The notes beneath the pieces were generated by a model that was given only the letters and a program-made list of their open reading frames with translations, did no database searches and was not told where the DNA came from. From the NCBI GenBank assembly GCA_013203755.1, contig JABMPI010000222.1:1-9500 (forward strand): DNA of 9,500 nucleotides. Direction: 5' to 3'. How positions within the stretch are numbered: the stretch's first letter is position 1; every line of letters starts with the position of its first letter. The DNA is from Bacteroidota bacterium (GTDB taxonomy: Bacteria > Bacteroidota > Bacteroidia > Bacteroidales > Prolixibacteraceae). Shown piece after piece: positions 6,339 through 9,500 of this stretch. The position numbers and the translations under genes are program-made.

Positions 6339-6795
6339 AATTTACTTGTTTCAGCAAAGGAAATTTAATTTTATCGGGAACTATAAAAGCCATTGGATAG
6401 CTTTTTTCTATTTTTTTGTGCAATTTTAATGCTTCATTTTTTGTTCTGTAATTACCAATCCTTACCCTAAAATTTGGAGCATCATATTTTATTTGAACTT
6501 CGTAATCGGGATATTCTGATAAAAATTCAACCTTCTTACTTCTTGCTTGATTTAAAGCATCAGACTCTGAACTAAAAAATATTTCAACACGAAAACCATC
6601 GATTCCATCTTTTTTGATATTCTTTTCGATGTGCCAGTTTAACATCTTATCCAGACGTGGATCCTGATTGACCTGGAGATTTTGCAAAATTTCGGGCTGG
6701 GTAGTTTCTTCCTGATTTTCGTCGGAAAATGTTGCCTGTGCAAATAACAATTGACTGGCAAAAAGGCTTGTAATAAAAAGAAAAAGAATCCTCAT
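6331..6795 (-). CDS. Secreted SPOR-domain protein
   Basis: This is a 154-residue protein. A signal peptide (MRILFLFITSLFASQLLFAQA) probably is cleaved around residues 19-21, so the mature protein would be periplasmic. There is no lipobox cysteine. A low-complexity acidic/Gln segment (about 22-45) leads to a C-terminal SPOR domain at about 67-145: GFRVEIFFSS, YPDYEVQIKYDAPNFRVRIGNYRT and the final AFIVPDKIKFP. SPOR domains (~75 residues) bind denuded peptidoglycan glycan strands, often at the septum. Stand-alone secreted SPOR proteins with the 'Y..PNF.VR.G.(F/Y)RT' signature are common in Bacteroidota. The ORF overlaps the purF-like start by 8 nt, so the two are probably cotranscribed and translationally coupled, which is not an obvious functional match. 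The start ATG is supported by the signal peptide. The role at the cell wall is inferred from the domain only. Confidence 0.85.
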   Translation of the reverse strand: MRILFLFITSLFASQLLFAQATFSDENQEETTQPEILQNLQVNQDPRLDKMLNWHIEKNIKKDGIDGFRVEIFFSSESDALNQARSKKVEFLSEYPDYEVQIKYDAPNFRVRIGNYRTKNEALKLHKKIEKSYPMAFIVPDKIKFPLLKQVNYE

Positions 6796-6857
6796 TATTT
6801 CATATGGTAAAATTGTTTATTCCTTATGGTATCATATGTAACTCGCCGACCAATCAT
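6795..6857 (-). CDS. Possible 20-codon upstream ORF overlapping the SPOR gene start (TAATG)
   Basis: An ATG at 6855-6857 opens a 20-codon frame whose TAA shares its last base with the SPOR ATG, a classic termination-reinitiation arrangement. The peptide is basic with no recognisable domain. It lies in the leader of the SPOR-purF transcript and overlaps an inverted repeat. In AT-rich DNA such short frames occur by chance, so this is only a candidate leader peptide. Confidence 0.2.
   Translation of the reverse strand: MIGRRVTYDTIRNKQFYHMK
6801..6838 (-). repeat. Inverted repeat next to the SPOR gene start
   Basis: CATATGGTA (6801-6809) and TATCATATG (6830-6838) are complementary at 8 of 9 positions on either strand, with a wobble or mismatch at the remaining one, and are separated by 20 nt. 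The element ends 5 nt before the SPOR ATG, so in RNA it could fold over the initiation region, or as DNA it could be an operator. The single odd pair and AT content make this tentative. Confidence 0.3.
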
Positions 6858-7001
6858 CTCCCTGTGTGACAACAATTTATCATGCTCATTTCATCTCATT
6901 AAATCCACAATTTTCAATGATATTTGATGTAACCCGCTTAGTTAATAATCTCACGCTACAACTATCAAATAACCTGACTCGTTTCCCATAAATTGAGAGT
7001 G

Positions 7002-7009
7002 CAAATATA
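7002..7009 (-). promoter_or_regulatory. Putative -7 promoter element for the SPOR-purF unit
   Basis: On the minus strand TATATTTG matches TAnnTTTG exactly. It lies about 207 nt upstream of the SPOR ATG, implying a long leader. No good -33 TTTG is seen at the usual distance. It is the only exact match I found in this gap. Confidence 0.35.
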
Positions 7010-7060
7010 AATCAAAAACTGATAAATAAAGAACGAACTTTTTCACACTGCATTGCCCTG

Positions 7061-7083
7061 TACGCGAAGTCTCGTCTTCGGTA
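7061..7083. repeat. Small bulged hairpin downstream of yebC
   Basis: TACGCGAAG (7061-7069) pairs with CTTCGGTA (7076-7083) through 8 bp with one bulged G, enclosing a 6-nt loop. It stands out as GC-richer than its AT-rich surroundings, about 40 nt after the yebC stop. Neither strand has a T-run after it, so it is not a standard intrinsic terminator. It might be an mRNA 3'-end structure or one copy of a dispersed intergenic repeat. Confidence 0.35.
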
Positions 7084-7119
7084 GCCCAAACAAAGTATTT
7101 TATTGTTAATAACTATAAT

Positions 7120-7863
7120 TTACTCCAATGATTTTTCCAAATCATCTGTAATTTCTAAATTATGAAACACTTTCTGTACATCATCGTCATCTTCAAGCTT
7201 TTCCACCAAACGAAGTACCTTTTTCGCATCTTCAATAATTAGTGTAGTCGTAGTATTTGGAATTCGCTGTAGCTCCTGACTTTCAGGCTCAATACCCATC
7301 TCCTCCAGCTTTTTTGAAACATTCCCGAAATCTTCTAATGCGGTGGTTACCATAATTAGATTTTCATTTTCTTCAAATTCTTCAGCGCCCGCATCAATCA
7401 TTTCCAACTCAAATTCTTCCAAATCTAAGTTGTCTAAATTTTGGATCACAAATATCCCTTTTCTATCGAATAAAAAACTGAGCGAACCATTTGTTCCAAG
7501 ATGCCCGCCAAACTTTGTAAAAGCAGAACGAACACTACTTACTGTCCTATTATTATTATCAGAAAGGCACTCAACAAAAATTGCTATTCCCCCAATCCCA
7601 TACCCTTCAAAGGTTAGTTCTTCAAAGGTAGACGCATCTTTTTCTGCTTTATGTATTGCCCTGTCAATCACATCTTTAGACATGTTTTGCCCCTTAGAAT
7701 TCTGCACAGCAAGTCGCAAACGCGCATTAGACTCAATGTCTGTTCCACCCAATTTTGCAGCAACGGTAATCTCTTTAGAAAGTTTCGAAAATATTTTAGA
7801 GCGCTTGGCATCTGCAGCTCCTTTTTTATGTTTTATGGATGACCATTTATTGTGACCTGACAT
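7120..7863 (-). CDS. yebC: YebC/PmpR (TACO1-like) family protein
   Basis: This 247-residue protein has the usual family length. The invariant start MSGHNKWSSIKHKKGAADAKRSKIFSKL is present at 1-28 (first block MSGHNKWSSIKHKKGAADAK), followed by ARLRLAVQNSKGQNMSKDVI at 47-66 and then AIHKA at 69-73. EGYGIGGIAIFVECLSDNNN at 86-105, VRSAFTKFGGHLGTNGSLSFLF at 111-132 and an acidic C-terminus (LEDDDD) complete the three-domain YebC fold. Members were first described as DNA-binding regulators. More recent work on YebC and mitochondrial TACO1 supports a role at the ribosome in relieving stalls, notably at proline-rich stretches. It is a single cytoplasmic gene, apparently monocistronic, and divergent from the AhpD-like gene across a 248-nt gap. 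The start is unambiguous and the family call very strong; molecular role in this organism is by family only. Confidence 0.96.
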   Translation of the reverse strand: MSGHNKWSSIKHKKGAADAKRSKIFSKLSKEITVAAKLGGTDIESNARLRLAVQNSKGQNMSKDVIDRAIHKAEKDASTFEELTFEGYGIGGIAIFVECLSDNNNRTVSSVRSAFTKFGGHLGTNGSLSFLFDRKGIFVIQNLDNLDLEEFELEMIDAGAEEFEENENLIMVTTALEDFGNVSKKLEEMGIEPESQELQRIPNTTTTLIIEDAKKVLRLVEKLEDDDDVQKVFHNLEITDDLEKSLE

Positions 7864-7910
7864 TTGATAATTTTTAAAAGTTAATTTTTTACTAATTTTT
7901 AGAGAGCGTA

Positions 7911-7918
7911 TAAATATA
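7911..7918 (-). promoter_or_regulatory. Putative -7 promoter element for yebC
   Basis: On the minus strand TATATTTA is one base from TAnnTTTG. About 20 nt upstream there is a TTCG, a 3/4 match to the -33 TTTG. It lies about 48 nt before the yebC ATG, a reasonable leader length. Confidence 0.35.
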
Positions 7919-8003
7919 CAAAATTTGAACTGTTCGAATAAACATTAATTCTCCAACATTTGAATGGTTTTCTGTATCATCTTTCAATTTTTCAAAAAAA
8001 GAA

Positions 8004-8011
8004 TAACTTTG
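8004..8011 (+). promoter_or_regulatory. Putative -7 promoter element for the AhpD-like/NifX-like unit
   Basis: TAACTTTG is an exact TAnnTTTG match. A TTTC (7982-7985) lies 18 nt upstream as an imperfect -33 element. Transcription would begin about 95 nt before the AhpD-like ATG and include the short ORF at 8045-8110. Confidence 0.42.
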
Positions 8012-8044
8012 AAATCTTCTTTCATTAAAAATATTGGACTTTTA

Positions 8045-8110
8045 ATGAATAGCAAACAAGAGTTATTTCAGATGAATGAATTTAAAAACCAATATAAAGT
8101 AAAAATATAA
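8045..8110 (+). CDS. Possible 21-codon leader ORF before the AhpD-like gene
   Basis: The frame begins MNSKQELFQ, has a second internal Met (8072), is lysine-rich, and ends with TAA one base before the ATG of the downstream gene. The arrangement would allow translational coupling, and the ORF lies entirely between the putative promoter and the next gene. There is no recognisable domain or Shine-Dalgarno. Chance is a real alternative. Confidence 0.22.
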   Translation: MNSKQELFQMNEFKNQYKVKI

Positions 8111-8111
8111 A

Positions 8112-8456
8112 ATGGGGAAACTGGTCGATGAATTTAATGTTTACCGGAATAAAATGAATGAAAAGATACTGGCTTCAAACAACAAAGTAATGAAGCGGAT
8201 TTACAGTCTCGACACCCTTACTTACCAGGAAGGAGCTTTAAGTACTAAAACAAAAGAGATGCTTGGGCTGGCTACTTCGATGGTACTACGTTGCGACGAT
8301 TGCATTAAATACCATCTTGAAAAATGCTACGAACAAGGAGTAAATACCGATGAGGTTTTTGAAATTTTCGGAGTTGCAAATTTGGTTGGTGGCACCATTG
8401 TTATTCCCCACACACGACGCGCAGTAGAATACTGGGAAGAATTAAAAACACAATAG
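8112..8456 (+). CDS. Carboxymuconolactone decarboxylase (AhpD-like) family protein
   Basis: This 114-residue all-helical protein has the AhpD-type core: a helix ending in TKEMLGLATSMVLRCDDCIKYH (residues 47-68; key residues Cys61, Cys64 and His68), then LEKCYEQGV and the EVFEIFGVANLVGGTIVIPH region at 81-100. The CxxC...H arrangement is the peroxidase/disulfide-reductase centre of AhpD-like members, while true carboxymuconolactone decarboxylases usually lack the Cys pair. A redox role, such as thiol-dependent peroxide or disulfide reduction, is therefore more likely than aromatic degradation, and no other pathway genes are nearby. It is followed 53 nt later by a NifX/NifB-type protein on the same strand and is probably cotranscribed with it. 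An extra Cys at 72 is present. The start is supported by length and by the stop codon just upstream. Substrate unknown. Confidence 0.85.
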   Translation: MGKLVDEFNVYRNKMNEKILASNNKVMKRIYSLDTLTYQEGALSTKTKEMLGLATSMVLRCDDCIKYHLEKCYEQGVNTDEVFEIFGVANLVGGTIVIPHTRRAVEYWEELKTQ

Positions 8457-8509
8457 AACTAAAACTTTTTGACACTTAATTGTTACTTTAAGAAAAACAA
8501 TAGCTTAAA

Positions 8510-8830
8510 ATGGAGAAAATATTTGCAATATCATCGACGGGTAAAACCGAAAAATCGCTTCTTGATTTACGTTTTGGAAAATGTGAAAATGTTGTGATTT
8601 ATTACGCCGAAAAAAATCAATATTCAATAATCGAAAATCCCTTCAAGGATACAGAAAATAGTGGCATTCAACTCGTCGATTTCTTAAGGGGAGAAAAAGT
8701 AACGACTATCATTACCGGAGAAGTAGGACCAAAAGTTAGCGCGATGCTGGAAAAAGAAAAGTTTCAATTGGTTCTTTTACCTGAAGAACGTATTAAGGTT
8801 GAGGAAATTATGGATAGAATTAAGCCGTAA
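8510..8830 (+). CDS. NifX/NifB-type (dinitrogenase iron-molybdenum cofactor-binding domain) protein
   Basis: This 106-residue protein consists of a single Nitro_FeMo-Co domain of ribonuclease-H-like fold. It shows an N-terminal strand (KIFAISSTG), the RFGKCENVVIY block at 21-31 (family 'FGR...F.IYD'), IENP at 41-44, SGIQLVDFL at 51-59 and TTIITGEVGPKVSAML at 65-80 (family 'VITG.(V/I)GP.A...L'). Family members bind iron-sulfur or iron-molybdenum clusters in nitrogenase maturation, but many stand-alone copies occur in organisms without nitrogenase and have no assigned role. No nif genes are in the window. Cys25 is the only cysteine and no CxxC or His-rich metal site is seen. It sits between an AhpD-like redox protein and a GNAT acetyltransferase, all on the plus strand. 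The family call is good; function is unknown. Confidence 0.8.
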   Translation: MEKIFAISSTGKTEKSLLDLRFGKCENVVIYYAEKNQYSIIENPFKDTENSGIQLVDFLRGEKVTTIITGEVGPKVSAMLEKEKFQLVLLPEERIKVEEIMDRIKP

Positions 8831-8918
8831 ACCAATAATATATTTCATGTTTTAACTTCCCACAAAGTTTTTTGAATACTTTATTCGTGCTGCTATTTTA
8901 GTCGTATTTTGATAAAAG

Positions 8919-8932
8919 TATTTTATAAAATA
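8919..8932. promoter_or_regulatory. Perfect 14-bp AT palindrome upstream of the GNAT gene
   Basis: TATTTTATAAAATA reads identically on both strands and ends 24 nt before the GNAT ATG. Its position suits a promoter or operator. It is made only of A and T in an AT-rich spacer, so its information content is low. Confidence 0.22.
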
Positions 8933-8956
8933 ACCTCTTTTATATAATTACATAAA

Positions 8957-9403
8957 ATGATTATAAGAAAAGCAACTATAGACGACATTGACCAGATTGT
9001 AGAATTTCAACTAAAAATGGCCAGCGAAACTGAGGGAATTGAGCTGGACAAACCAACGGTTGAAATGGGTGTTTCAGCAGTTGTAAACGACAACTCAAAA
9101 GGGCAATATTATGTTGCAGCAATCGACAAACAAGTAGTAAGTTCATTACTAACTACATTTGAGTGGAGCGACTGGCGAAACGGAACAATTTTATGGATTC
9201 AATCGGTGTATGTTTTACAGGAATTCAGAAGAAAAGGAGTTTACCGTAACATGTATGCGCACATTAAATCGTTGGTTTTAGAAAACGATAATTTAAATGG
9301 CATTCGTTTATATGCTGACAAATCTAATTTGGCGGCACAGAAAACTTACAAAACGTTAGGAATGAGTCCCGATCATTACGTTACATTCGAATGGTTGAAG
9401 TAA
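8957..9403 (+). CDS. GNAT-family N-acetyltransferase
   Basis: This 148-residue single-domain GNAT protein opens with MIIRKATIDDIDQIVEF, the usual 'IR.A...D...I' first strand and helix. YYVAAIDKQVVSSLL is the beta-hairpin at 51-65. The acetyl-CoA-binding motif A is IQSVYVLQEFRRKGVYRNMY at 81-100, with the pyrophosphate loop R91-R-K-G-V-Y; the position after G-x is usually Gly or Ala and is Tyr96 here. Motif B is NLAAQKTYKTLGM at 124-136, with the typical N..A...Y...G pattern. It is expected to transfer an acetyl group from acetyl-CoA to an amine; the substrate cannot be read from sequence. It follows the NifX-like gene by 126 nt with an AT palindrome between, so it may have its own promoter. 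The start ATG gives a standard family N-terminus. Confidence 0.86.
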   Translation: MIIRKATIDDIDQIVEFQLKMASETEGIELDKPTVEMGVSAVVNDNSKGQYYVAAIDKQVVSSLLTTFEWSDWRNGTILWIQSVYVLQEFRRKGVYRNMYAHIKSLVLENDNLNGIRLYADKSNLAAQKTYKTLGMSPDHYVTFEWLK

Positions 9404-9500
9404 AACCTTAACATATTGTATTACTTAAAAATGTAAATTAAAAACAAATAAAAGCGATGTTAATTGTTTATCTTCAAGTCGTTACACAATAAAGATTCGA

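Larger units (their letters stand above)
6796..7119. other. 324-nt gap between yebC and the SPOR gene
   Basis: There is no ordinary-sized gene. On the minus strand it holds, in order, the yebC 3' region with a small GC-richer hairpin (7061-7083), a putative -7 element (7002-7009), and a leader of about 200 nt before the SPOR gene containing several very short ATG-initiated frames and the 6801-6838 inverted repeat. I looked for a purine-type riboswitch core because a purF-like gene lies downstream and did not recognise one. Confidence 0.55.

Noticed and set aside
6858..7000. Purine riboswitch in the leader of the SPOR-purF unit
   Set aside because: I looked because of the PurF-like gene downstream, but could not find the conserved core or a three-way-junction pattern, nor a terminator/antiterminator pair.
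7343..7855. 170-codon open frame on the plus strand
   Set aside because: It is the antisense of yebC; the Ser/Pro-rich translation follows from reverse reading of yebC codons, with no domain.
9404..9500. Start of a further gene at the right edge
   Set aside because: Only very short frames are present, ending within a few codons; nothing recognisable.

Overview
The window looks like a piece of a Bacteroidota chromosome, most likely Bacteroidales/Marinilabiliales-like. It is AT-rich and shows almost no Shine-Dalgarno signal at starts. Several gene fronts carry sequences close to the Bacteroidota -7 element TAnnTTTG. Several proteins belong to types I know mainly from this phylum: the FtsL-like protein, the GlsA/GlsB-like lipid acyltransferase pair, and the long (632-residue) amidophosphoribosyltransferase. 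There are no rRNAs, tRNAs, CRISPR arrays, phage genes or insertion sequences.

Positions 1-2071 (minus strand) are the front of the division and cell wall (dcw) operon: mraZ, rsmH, an ftsL-like gene and the N-terminal part of ftsI, which runs off the left edge. The genes overlap or nearly touch (4-nt, 8-nt and 6-nt junctions). Upstream of mraZ lies a regulatory region holding four GG-core pentamers spaced exactly 10 bp, a pattern expected for MraZ self-binding, followed by a cluster of three related TTGTTTAAAA repeats.

Positions 2457-4336 (plus strand, divergent from mraZ) hold a PlsC-like O-acyltransferase followed by a GNAT/hemolysin-type N-acyltransferase. These resemble the GlsA/GlsB pair that makes N-acyl glycine and glycine lipids in Bacteroides. 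A strong hairpin terminator at 4362-4397 closes this unit and, read from the other strand, also closes the next one.

Positions 4440-6795 (minus strand) hold a secreted SPOR-domain protein overlapping by 8 nt the start of the long PurF-like enzyme. The 324-nt gap upstream contains a putative promoter, a leader of about 200 nt and small inverted repeats. Positions 7120-7863 (minus) encode YebC. Divergent from it, positions 8112-9403 (plus) hold an AhpD-like carboxymuconolactone decarboxylase-family protein, a NifX/NifB-type cofactor-binding domain protein and a small GNAT acetyltransferase.

Most of the window is housekeeping. I do not see a clear new multi-gene defence or mobile system. The parts most worth a second look are the mraZ/glsA divergent control region, the glycine-lipid pair beside dcw, the SPOR-PurF coupling, and two ~20-codon ORFs that end exactly at the starts of downstream genes.
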